A stretch of 32,761 nt of DNA from Acanthaster planci. Its lineage: Eukaryota > Echinodermata > Asteroidea > Valvatida > Acanthasteridae. The DNA is taken from contig NW_019091700.1 in NCBI RefSeq assembly GCF_001949145.1, forward strand, positions 10,040 to 42,800, given 5' to 3'. The notes below the pieces were generated by a model. The model was not told the DNA's origin. It did no database searches and worked only from the letters and a program-made list of their open reading frames with translations. The translations under genes were made by a program, and so were the position numbers. Position 1 is the first letter of the stretch, and each line of letters starts with the position of its first letter. Shown piece by piece: positions 1 to 30,100 of this stretch.

Positions 1-135
1 GGGGCGGAGTAGGAAATGGATGGGATGATGGGGACGGGGTGGAGTAGGAAATGGATGGGATGATGGGGAGGGGTGGAGTAAGAGATGGATAGGATGATGG
101 GGACGGGGTGGAGTGATGGATGGAAAGATAAGGTT
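1..135. repeat. Minisatellite, 35-bp G-rich unit
   Basis: Copies start at 1, 36, 71 and 105 with period 34-35 bp. The unit reads roughly 'ggggYggagtaggaaatgga' followed by 'tgggatgatgggga'. The first two copies are nearly identical, the third has a few changes, the fourth is partial. Degenerate GGATGATGGG words continue to about 255. It lies in PIGQ intron and runs off the left edge, so total copy number is unknown. Confidence 0.85.
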
Positions 136-255
136 GATGCAGGATTTGAGATATATGGGATGAGGGGTGGAATCAAAGTAGACATGGTAGATATGGGATG
201 ATGGGATATGGATGATGGGGGTAGAATTGTAGAGGATAGGATGATGGGGTTGGAT

Positions 256-741
256 ACAAAGTGCAGAACTGTACTTCAGAGATGTTTGCTTATCTATTTG
301 TACCAGAATTGGCAGCATTAAGCTGTATATTCCCCAAGGAGCTAAGATGGTTTTAGGACAGGTTGTAGCCCTTTGATTAGCAATAATAAGAGCCTTGTTC
401 TTCCTGGTAATTTGCTGCCACATAAAGACAGTCATTATGTTGTTATTATTAACGTGCTGGAATGCTTGCAGTTTTCTGTACAATTCCTCTTTTCTAAGAC
501 TGTGGGAATTTTCCTAGCCTTAACTGAAGTCACTTGCACCATGACAAAAAGTTTCATTTTTCCAAGAGCCCAGTAAAGCATTACAGCTGTGCAGTCAATG
601 GTGGACTTGTCTTATATAAATAGCATTTGTGATGCAGCTGTTCAGTTTGAGCAAGCTTCCAAGGGCAGTTCACTTGGCAAGCCGTGATTCTGACTCTTGG
701 AGATTCATCACATTTGTTTCCCTTGTTTTCTCTGACCTTAG
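256..741. other. PIGQ intron sequence, nothing recognised
   Basis: AT-rich sequence between the minisatellite and the first PIGQ exon. Open frames here are short and show no family resemblance. Confidence 0.5.
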
Positions 742-934
742 AATTTACCGTCTCCAACTAACCGGCCTGCTGGCCCTCTCTCGACTCTTCCGAGGCAAGA
801 AGTGGAACGTACTTCGCAAGAGAGTGGACACCTGTAACTACGACGTGGACCAGCTCTTCATCGGTACCCTGCTGTTCACAATCCTGCTCTTTCTCTTTCC
901 CACGACGTTGCTGTTTTATGTCGTCTTCACAACG
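742..934 (+). CDS. PIGQ: PIGQ coding exon (third from last)
   Basis: Acceptor AG at 740-741 and donor GT at 935-936. One base finishes the preceding codon, then 64 codons follow. It carries the most conserved Gpi1 core: [16 protein letters not shown] followed by [16 protein letters not shown] and a membrane segment ending [13 protein letters not shown]. The ATG-initiated open frame from 629 is only intron read-through into this exon, not a real start. Confidence 0.93.
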
Positions 935-2692
935 GTGAGCCTAGGTTATGTTTACGTTTTCTCCGATTTTAATTGTGAAATTCTTCTGCAGTTTCCTTGA
1001 CTCTTTGGAAGGCTGTTGCAGTCTATACACAACCTTGCTGTAGATTAGAAGGTCAGGCTGGTGTTGTGGCAATTTCTCTTCCACCTCTTTAGCCTAGATT
1101 CAAATCCCAACTTGGGCGGTCATGTTGATTGAGTTTATACCCGATTCCACAGATTTTCCCTTGAAATACTATTCCGGGGCTTTCTACTCATCTCTAAAAA
1201 CTGAACATTTTTCCTTCCTCATCTAGTATTACATTTTCTTCATCAGGCCTTGAGTCTACGTTGCCAGTGGACTTTTGAAGAGCCCTTGGTTTCATAATCC
1301 ATAACAAGTAAAACGAATAATAAAGAAATTGTTCTCTTGCCCTCTATCAATCTCACACACACAAGCCGCATTGCGCCCCACAGGTGGTCATTTGCTGCAG
1401 GGAGAGATGCAGTTATAACAAAGCGTCTTGCTATAAAAACTGAATTTCACAGGTGAAACATGCAGCTTCAGATCTACCAAGCATCCTTCATGTTTCTACA
1501 AAAGAATATGTCTGTATCCCTTTCATGAATTGTTGAATGTTGAATGAAAGATCCAGCATTCCTTTTTCAGCATCGGCTGGCCGTCATTTTTCTGGAGGGC
1601 ACTCTCACCAAGACCATCGATTTCCTGAGGTGGTTGCCTGTGTACTCCATCGTTCTCTGGCTGACCGGCTCTGACATGCTCATGGTCAGTGTCTACTTTG
1701 ACCCCCTGCAACAACCCAGGGAGGGCTCCCCAACAGCCATGATCATGCAGGTCAGTTCCTCTTATACAGATTCTGTGGGATGATTTCAAATCTCTGATGG
1801 TAGCCCATCATGTTTCAGTGATGGCTACAATAAAGTTTAATGTTTATTTTGGATCTTGTGAAAGTTATGTGACACCTTAATGCCGAATACAGGCAAGTCA
1901 CAATGCAGTGCACCACCAAAAGGTTGCTATGTAAAGGTCTTTTCGCAGAGCATTATGGGATAAATAGTTGACAAAGTCTCATTTGCTAACTGCACTGGGT
2001 GCAGAAAACTTGAATTTGTTTTTCTGAATGTTTTTTAAGCTTGGTTAAAATTCGAAATTGCTTATTGCAGATGGGTCTAACAAAGTCGAAATGATGGTTT
2101 TGTGTAGTGCAAAGAATGCCTCAATCAATAAAATATCCCCACATTACAAACAAAGTACGCTTAATGGCGGCATCGCGTGGACCATAAACTTGAAAACTGA
2201 CCTATCTGCGGCAAACTCTTGGTGGTGCACTGTATTGTGAATCGCCCGTATTGGTACGATACAATGGAGTGTCTTTGTTTTCATTTCACTTGAATAACAG
2301 TTTGTGGCTTGAACTTGATAGTGGATGGCTTGTGTCTGACTTGCAATGACTTGTTTACAGCACTTGTTTACAATGCTGGACAAACTGTGTGATGGTACGC
2401 CAACCAATTCTTGACACGAATACCTCTGCCTGTGAATTGTCAAGTGGCATCATATGTCTTTTAAGTTTCTGCCAAGCTTTCAAATTTCACTACAATTTAT
2501 CAACGATGATCTCTTTGACAGTTCCAACACTTGGGTCTGCGTGATGTGCTACTGCTCTCTCATGAAGCTTTCAGGAAGTCCCCGGCCCTACCTGAGTTGT
2601 CGTCATCAAGGAACCCTGTGGTATCACTCGCCTTGGATTTACTCACCGGATGCCTTGTTTACCCCTGGAGTCTGGCACAGAATAAGACTTAA
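742..2692 (+). CDS. PIGQ: PIGQ (GPI1), 3' part: last three coding exons 742-934, 1571-1750, 2522-2692
   Basis: PIGQ is a multi-pass ER membrane subunit of the GPI N-acetylglucosaminyltransferase complex (PIGA, PIGC, PIGH, PIGP, PIGQ, PIGY, DPM2), which starts GPI-anchor synthesis by moving GlcNAc from UDP-GlcNAc to phosphatidylinositol. What is seen: the first exon holds the Gpi1-family block [16 protein letters not shown], then [17 protein letters not shown] and the FPTTLLFY membrane segment. The second continues with a hydrophobic stretch and the third ends in a short tail with the C-terminal VYPW. The three exons join in phase (phase 0 at both internal junctions) and end at TAA 2690-2692. 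About 181 C-terminal residues are present; earlier exons lie left of the window. Splice ends are GT-AG. The identification rests on recalled human PIGQ similarity and is strong for exon 1, moderate for the less conserved tail. Confidence 0.9.
1571..1750 (+). CDS. PIGQ: PIGQ coding exon (second from last)
   Basis: Acceptor 'ttttcag' ends at 1570 and the donor GT is 1751-1752. Exactly 60 codons, phase 0 at both ends. It starts [10 protein letters not shown] and contains [15 protein letters not shown], corresponding to the hydrophobic stretch after the core block in human PIGQ, and ends in MIMQ. The preceding intron (935-1570) shows nothing recognisable. Confidence 0.88.
1890..2248. mobile_element. 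MITE, TA-flanked (family shared with 15841-16008)
   Basis: Flanked by TA dinucleotides at 1888-1889 and 2249-2250. The left end (caggcaagtcacaatgcagt, continuing gcaccaccaaaaggttgc) matches the reverse complement of the right end (begins cgggcgattcacaatacagt) over about 38 bp with few mismatches. No coding capacity. TA duplication suggests a Tc1/mariner-superfamily mobiliser, which is inference. A second, shorter member with the same ends lies at 15841-16008. Confidence 0.75.
2263..2335 (+). repeat. Core-less relative (copy D) of the 12-bp-core repeat family
   Basis: The segment 'ggagtgtctttgttttc...' through 'gtggatggcttgtgt' aligns with the right flank of the repeat copies at 9243-9387, 10182-10616 and 12440-12634, including the words 'gaata' and 'gtggcttgaactt'. 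No 12-bp tandem core is attached. It starts 15 bp after the MITE at 1890-2248, which may have displaced the missing part. This is the weakest of the four copies. Confidence 0.5.
2522..2692 (+). CDS. PIGQ: PIGQ last coding exon with stop codon
   Basis: Acceptor 'ctttgacag' ends at 2521. Translation begins [17 protein letters not shown] and ends [14 protein letters not shown], then TAA. The YPW close to the C-terminus matches the equivalent position of human PIGQ and picks this frame over the longer open frame that overlaps it (2454-2708, different phase). The preceding 771-bp intron holds two repeats described separately (1890-2248 and 2263-2335). Confidence 0.82.
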   Translation, partial: FQHLGLRDVLLLSHEAFRKSPALPELSSSRNPVVSLALDLLTGCLVYPWSLAQNKT

Positions 2693-3005
2693 TGGACCAG
2701 GATTTTGAAGCACCACTGGCAAACCCAGCAGAAGGCAAAGGAGGCACGTGCTTCCCCCACCCCCCTGGGCAGATATTAGTCCGGCTGTGCTATGAATGAT
2801 GCGAATGATACTAGGATGGTCTCCGTGTACAAGCAGGCCCCTCACTGGTGGTCAGAGGGAAAGCCCAGGCCGACACCGACCTGCCACCCCAGGCAAAGCT
2901 CTCTATGGGATTGTGCACTTCAGATGAAAAGTGACTTTCATGCATGTTTCTTATTGTGTGTGCTCAGTCCACTCCGTGTATGAATAAAACATGTTTCTAC
3001 ATAGA
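2693..3005 (+). other. PIGQ: PIGQ 3' untranslated region (predicted)
   Basis: Non-coding stretch from the stop codon to shortly after an AATAAA signal. A GT-rich segment ('gtgtccttgtgatgg', from about 3009) follows the signal, as expected downstream of a cleavage site. The exact 3' end is inferred. Confidence 0.55.
2983..2988 (+). terminator. Polyadenylation signal AATAAA for PIGQ
   Basis: Canonical AATAAA 290 bp after the PIGQ stop codon, with a GT-rich element about 20 bp downstream. Confidence 0.6.
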
Positions 3006-3979
3006 AATGGTGTCCTTGTGATGGAAAGCTTTTGCATACTCAGGTTCATGTGCATTTGGTCGTGGAATCCACCAGGCATGTGACCCTATTTCTGAAATGT
3101 ACGGTATCCTGTGTTCCAAGTTGAAATTTTTCCCGCCAGTCTGTTTCCTCTTTGCTGATGAGGTGCTAAACAAGTGGGTTGGCCCCAGAAACCATTAATT
3201 GCAGCTGTGGTATAAAGTGCACTGTTTTGTTTATATTTATATAGCCTGAATTCATTCTGATATTGGTTTGTAGTGTAAATCGCACACAATATTTCACAGT
3301 TTGCTGAATTGCTGCATTTTGTGTGTCAATATTCAATTGAGCAAAGAAATCGACTGGAATGAAATTTGAACATTTGACCTATATCACACTCCATGTTTGA
3401 CTCCCAAACATTGTTTTGTTACTTTAAAAGAATCAACATAAGTCGTTCTGTCATTGTACGAGCATATTTGAAGAGGCAAAAATAAATAATTTGCAGAATA
3501 AAGTACATGTATAAAGAGACTTGTCATTTCGCGTTGGCCTCTGTGATGTAATTTTGATTCTTTCATCAGCAGGAAAATTGTTACTTGCATTTTGATGTGT
3601 TATCGCAATGTTGCATTGTACTTTAAGAAATTTGTTGATCGTCTCCTTGCTTCAGCTTTATAGAGAAGACAAACTTTACTTTATTTCCTCTCTTGCATGT
3701 TCCATTGACAAGGAATTGCCCTTCTCCTCTACATTTAGTATGTCATAATACAAACAATTCACTTTCCTGTACATTTCATCTCAAAAGCAATATTTATGTC
3801 CACGCTTTTCACAAACAGGTCAAATTGAATCCAAGTAAAAGACGGTAATTATAGAGATGATAAAATCGTGCATGTCTGAAATTAGAAACCAGCAATGATA
3901 CCAAGAGAGGGCGAAGAGTAGGTGGCTGTTCACGTAAGCTGAGGCTTGTAGGGAAACAGCCTACATGCATGTAGACAAT

Positions 3980-4010
3980 AGAACACGGGAACACGGGAAC
4001 ACGAGGACAC
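3980..4010. repeat. Short tandem repeat, unit about 9 bp (gaacacggg)
   Basis: Three to four copies of 'gaacacggg' and variants in a row. Ordinary low-copy repeat. Confidence 0.7.
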
Positions 4011-4568
4011 TTGAACAAATGGAAACACACATACGTGAGATGGGACACGGGACAAGGATATATTCAGGGAGAGGTCAATAAATAAGATATGTTGAGTGAA
4101 AACTGTATGACTACAAAAATGGTGTAAAGAGTGCTGCTGATCAGGAGGAAAAATGGTGAAGGAGCTATGGAACATTGTGAAAGGAGTGCACTTTTTATGA
4201 TGATTAGAAATGGCCCATGGATGGTGTAAGTGGGCACCATAAAAATGGTGAGTAAGTAAATTGCACTTAGATTTTTTTCTAACTTAACTACTCATCGGCA
4301 TATTTCAGAAAAGGCGTTAATTTTATTTTCAGGGCCTTAAATCCTTCACATGGCTGACATTGCTGCCACAACAGTACAACGGCTGATCAAATCCTTCAGA
4401 TTGTTCCCACATTAAATGTTTTATTCTGTTGTATTTGTTAAGGAAGGACATAAGGATTGGAAATATTCATTGACCTACTTTTAGGATTTAAAAAAATTAA
4501 TTTTATGATTTTTTTTTCAGCATGAGAAACCCAACGTGGGTACGAGAGCATGAAAATTATGCGCGAGA

Positions 4569-4591
4569 CTCACGCACGTTCAGTGCGTGAG
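4569..4591. repeat. Perfect hairpin, 9-bp stem and 5-nt loop
   Basis: Arms CTCACGCAC (4569-4577) and GTGCGTGAG (4583-4591) around loop GTTCA. It sits 45 bp before the motif array that begins at 4636. No known RNA family is suggested. Confidence 0.7.
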
Positions 4592-4635
4592 ATCGAGTCA
4601 GCAGCTCTGAGCACTTAACTTCTCATTCAGGTAGC

Positions 4636-5700
4636 CAATGGTCATGAAACGGTTTGCCTTATTTTTTACTGAGTAAAGTAACAGTCATGAAATATTTCGC
4701 CAAGTTCGCACTGAGCCACCTAACGGTCGGGAGAGACTTGCCCAACTTTACAATGCGATTAATGGTCAGGACACATATTGCCCAACTTTCCATGATGGTA
4801 TCGAATAAGCAGCGGCATAAATCTGTGTTGGAAGGGGGGTGGGTGACACCATACACACAACATAGGGGACGATGTTCATGATCGAGATGTACATGTACAT
4901 CTGTAATGTGTCTACATCGATCAGAATGATATATTTATGGCTTTTGATAATTGTTTTCCCTTTATAGTGATACTGCAAACATTTTAGTTGTGAATCCCGA
5001 AAATTCTTCACAAATTAATGTTTTTTCTCATCACAAAAAAGTCGGGGGTGATTCAATAGCCCATCCCCCCAAAAGTGAGGGGGATATCTACCCCCCCTCC
5101 CCAGGATTTATGTCCATGCACATAAAGTTGACGAAAATTGTGCCTAACTTTACACTGAGGAAGTTTACGGTCAGAATGTCGAGAATGATGTGTCTGACTT
5201 TCCACATCTGTTATGCATGGTCAGAAACGCCAGTGTTTCTGATTCACAATTAAATGAAGCAAAATAACATCAAACACGTCCTCCTGAATCTTGCCTTCAA
5301 AAACTCGTCTGTGTTGTAGAAAGGGTTGATTTTCTTTGGAGCTTCAATTTTTTCAAACAAAATTCTTTCCAAGGATATAGGGCGCCATACTCGGACATCT
5401 CTCTCAGTGCACGGTGTTCCTGTTATTTAGAATTTCATTAAAAATAATTCAAAACACATAAATTTCCATTCAACCAGCTCATGAAACATTTGGTCTAAGT
5501 TTCTTCTGGACAACCATGAAAAATTTGCCTGATTTAGCGGTGCGCAAGCATTTGCCTTACTCATACATTGCGCCAACTGACGGTCATGAATAATTTGCTT
5601 AACTTTCCACTGAACACGTCAGCGGTCCGAAATGTTTTGCCTAACTTTCCAGCGAATCCGCTGTTTAATTAACGGTCAATAAATATTTGCCTAACTCTGC
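4636..5700 (+). repeat. Degenerate array of a ~40-bp motif, forward arm
   Basis: The motif, roughly 'taacGGTCATGAAa' then 'atTTGCCtAACTTTcCactga', recurs at about 4636, 4681, 4723, 4762, 5125, 5165, 5211, 5480, 5513, 5584, 5630 and 5669. Local spacing is 33-46 bp, with gaps of unrelated sequence between clusters. Copies differ by about 20-40 percent, so the array is old. The same motif appears inverted at 6078-6292. I recognise no repeat family. Confidence 0.7.
4885..4902. repeat. Perfect 18-bp palindrome AGATGTACATGTACATCT
   Basis: Reads identically on both strands. Built from ATGTACAT words also common elsewhere in the window (for example about 31940-31975), so possibly only microsatellite-like. 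Confidence 0.8.
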
Positions 5701-6077
5701 ATGTTACTGCATCGGACCGAAATAGCGCCGCCTGTTGACTGTTGAGGTTGGCCTCCGTTTCTTTAATGGAAATTCACGATTATGGCCGAAGATCACTTTT
5801 CGTTTCAATATCATGGGGTTAGCCAAGAAAATCGCCTTTTTGCGCAGTTTTATTCGCTTTTCAAGGAAGATACCCCCAAAACAGCAGTAAAACTAAACGC
5901 TCACTAAAACCAATAGATCGCTGGTGCATTTTTTTTCAGAATTTTTTCAGTAAAAAAAATTGGTTTTGGGCCTCGTTTGTTTTAATTAATCATGCCCCCA
6001 TTCCATCGTCACAAAATTGCTTGATATGGTGGAAATTTTGGCAAATCATTCACAGCGTTCAGCCTAGCTAAGTTCAA
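5701..6077. other. Spacer between the two arms of the motif array
   Basis: AT-rich with runs of T and A. No gene and no copies of the motif in either orientation. Contains 'attatggccgaagatc' (about 5780-5795), loosely YY1-like. Otherwise nothing recognised. Confidence 0.45.
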
Positions 6078-6292
6078 AGTTAGGCAAATATTCCGTGACC
6101 GTTAATTCATATGCTGAAGAGTTAGGCAACTTTCCCTCACTGTTAGCCTGCTCAGTGTTCAACACCGCCAGTAAGATTGGCAAATTCAACGACCGTTAGC
6201 TCGCTCAGAGGACAGTTAGAGAGAGTTTTGTGACTTTAGGTTGAATTTTCCTTTTTCTGGCTGGCAAAATTTCATGACCGTTGATTAAAAAA
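6078..6292 (-). repeat. Degenerate array of the ~40-bp motif, inverted arm
   Basis: Reverse-orientation copies begin at about 6078, 6118, 6170 and 6262 (for example 'agttaggcaaatattccgtg' followed by 'accgttaa'). The copy at 6078-6105 is the reverse complement of 5669-5696 at 25 of 28 positions, so the arms can base-pair. It ends about 115 bp before the TBCD start codon. Confidence 0.7.
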
Positions 6293-6361
6293 AATTAGGC
6301 CTAGCATCCTCCCGGCTCCCGCGAGCTCCCCTGACATTTATCCCCGCCCATTTTGTACTTG

Positions 6362-6367
6362 TATAAA
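6362..6367 (+). promoter_or_regulatory. TATA-like element upstream of TBCD (tentative)
   Basis: TATAAA in 'cttgtataaacacacc', 41 bp before the TBCD ATG, in a locally GC-richer stretch. A TATA box here would place the transcription start about 15 bp before the ATG, giving a very short leader. It may be coincidental. Confidence 0.25.
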
Positions 6368-6407
6368 CACACCGCCACGAGGCGGCGCTCGTCACATTGC
6401 TGACACC

Positions 6408-27192
<20,785 letters not shown>

Positions 27193-30100
27193 GTAAGTAC
27201 CTTGTGTTTTCAATACCGCCCGTCTGTATCTATTGAATTAGGTTTTTGTCCTTCAAAAGACACATTACAAAAACCTAAGTAGTCTGTCTGAATTACTTTT
27301 TGGACTCAAGAAAATGCTTATCTATTAAAGTAACATCTTTCAAGGAAGCAGTGTTAAAAAGGTGTATTTTGGAATCAGTTTGATAACAGAGATGTACAAT
27401 AATGCTAATTCGTGTATATATTGAACTTTGAAATGATTTCTGATTTGATGAAATCATTTTTCAAGCAAGGGATTCACCCATTGCTCCAACTGAGATATGT
27501 GATTATTACTTTACAAAAAACAAATTTCTGGAATAAATTGAATGACAAAACTGGAAATATACTGAAAGCAAACATTCCAACAAATATGTGGAGGCCATTT
27601 GGAATCATCTGTGAATGTGAGCTTTTTTTCTTCGCTTTTTGAGTTGATCGCTTTACCCCACTCATGAATGGGGTTGGAGTCTAGCTTAATTCCCAAGTTT
27701 ACGAGGGAAGCTTTTCCATAACAGATCGAGTTCTAAATTATTGTGCAAATGTGTCCTGGGTATTGGCGTCACTCCAACCCACGCAGAAAAGTAATATACG
27801 TTAAACTTCATTTGCCTCAGTTATGAATGTTGCTTTCGAGCAGAAAACTCTTCTTTACATTGCAAATTCAGAGACGGCGTATAAGCAATTATTATTTTTT
27901 TACTGGTACAAAAAATACAGCATTTTGGCGCTTGTTACAATCATCAACCCACCCGTTCTCCACACACTTAAATAACATGATATGATGTTTATTTATATGC
28001 TAGTGTAGGATACATGTATTTGATTTGATTTCTCATGTATTACTTGACTTCTCTCGTGTTGTGTTGCAACCGGCTCTTTTCTGGGAAATGTGGGCGGCAT
28101 GCATGCCCCTTTAATAACATTTGTCCGCACACAAACCCAGTCAAAGAGACCTGTTGATGTTTATCAAGGAATCCCGCAAAGAACTACATTACATCAGACT
28201 GAAAATTTCAATGCTAGGCTGTAAATTTGGAACTGTGGGATAGGAACATATTGTTGAAGACCGGATTATTGTATTTGTTCTGTACTGAGTTTCGGTGAAT
28301 ATTTTAGGAAGTCCTAAAAAGCTTATTTTAATTTAGCTTTTTTGGGGGGGAGGTGGCAATACCGGGTAAATAAGAGATACATGCAGGTGATTTAGGCAAC
28401 AAGGAAATTGTACATTTTTTAATCTCTTTGCAGTTTTTAAACCCTTTTAAAAAGTGAATGAATGAGTCACTTACATGAATCTCATTAACACACATGACAT
28501 TAAACCTTGGGCTCATTCAGTATACTGTGTAGTACGCATGCGTACTATCAACGATGAAAGCTACACAGGGTGTGCTTATATCACCATAGTTATTGAACTG
28601 TTGAATGCACTCCAGCTCTCATCTGTACTTACTGCATCGACGTGTTACCATGCTGGACTATCGGTGCCTTATAAAAGCACTAAACAAACATGAAACCTGT
28701 TAGCCTGTGCAATCTTGCGCACTTGTGCAATCTCTGCAGATGTCGTCTTCATTTGGTCGACGACAAACCACTCTGCCAAGATTCCGTTCAAATGCACTGG
28801 ATCCGGAGTTAATGATTAAGTCCATTGGGTCCACCTTGCAACGCTCACTTGTTTGTGCTTTGCTCAAACCATTCAGCTCCCCAAGATTATTGGCTTCGTT
28901 ATTTTATTGTATTTTTTCCCCCAAATTCCTGGCATCTTTACTGCATCAGGTTCACTAGACTTTGTTGACAACTGCTCATGAACCGTGCTTCCTGTTCGCT
29001 TTCTAACCAGTCAGTTTTCGTGCTCCTTCCATCTGCATGTTAGGACCTTATGTGTTTGTTTGCAATATCTGGATATTAGCCTTGGCTCTCAAAACGGTAT
29101 TGATTGTCAAAAAGCTGTCGCTATTGACCTGCACCGAGAGTGGACTCCATGCTTTAGAATTCTCAGCAACTTGTCCAGTTTGACACGTACGCTGCATTTC
29201 TGTAAACAGCACATCTCAGTTGAACACTCAGGATTTCCCCGTGTCTTCAACTCCAGTGCAAATTTAATATCAGGTTCATATAGGCATGGTAAAAATGTCA
29301 AGCGTAATTTGTTATATGAAATGTTCTGATACCATGGGTGTTTTCTCAGCAATTTTTCTTCACGCAAGGACTGAAGTGTCTTTAATTGGAAAAAGATTTA
29401 AAAAAAAAAAGCAGCTTAACTTTCAAAATGTTCTCGTAGTCATATTGAAACATTACATCACAGACAAGAAAAGCAGATCAAAATATGTCGCGTTTGCTTG
29501 CTTGTAATATTTTCACCATCCAATTGTCAGAAAGCTCCTTTCGTTGTGATTGTAGTTGAACCTTCTTGTTGTTGATTGGATGTGGAAAAACAGGGAATAT
29601 ATCAATATCAACTTCTGTATTTCAGTCGGCTTTTGTCCAACCTATACATGTATTTACAGCTTTTGGGTTGACATTTACGGTAGCTTCAGATAAATGTAAA
29701 TGTCAAATGTCCATTTGTTGACTGCGAACTTTTGACTTGTGTGAGAAATCCGTCCTTTGTAAAGGCCGTGGTAAATATTTCCATGCATACATTTATAAAA
29801 GTGGCTTTCATTAGGCTGATGTAGTTTTTTCCAGATTTTCCTCTTTTTTTTTCCAAACTGAAGTTTACTCCCTGGGAGACCATGTCCTCCCACCCTTCTT
29901 GGCGTCGTGTCAGCGGGACACGGATGCCTGTTCAATATTTGATGCTTGTCTGGTTCAATTAGTTCAGAATAGAGAGAGCGAGAATAAGATTATGCTGCTT
30001 GAAAGGCCTGTTGCAGGAAACTGATCTGCGATCTTTAACAAAGCTATACTCTCTCCTGGCGCTGGAGTGTGTAAATCCGAGAGCGCCATTAGACAAATTG

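Larger units (their letters stand above)
3006..4635. other. Intergenic region between PIGQ and TBCD, left half
   Basis: No gene recognised on either strand; open frames are under 85 codons and unlike any family. It contains a short GAACACGG-type repeat (about 3980-4010), scattered 'aaaaatggtg' words at about 4115-4250, and a perfect 9-bp-stem hairpin at 4569-4591. Confidence 0.5.

Noticed and set aside
2454-2708. 84-codon frame over the last PIGQ exon
   Set aside because: The other phase (starting FQHLGL, ending [11 protein letters not shown]) joins the previous exon in phase and matches the PIGQ tail; this frame does neither.
28707-28958. Open frame preceded by 'ctctgcag' in intron 31, considered as a TBCD exon
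   Set aside because: In the phase required after exon 31 it reads CRLHLVDDKP and soon hits a stop, with no match to the TBCD C-terminus.
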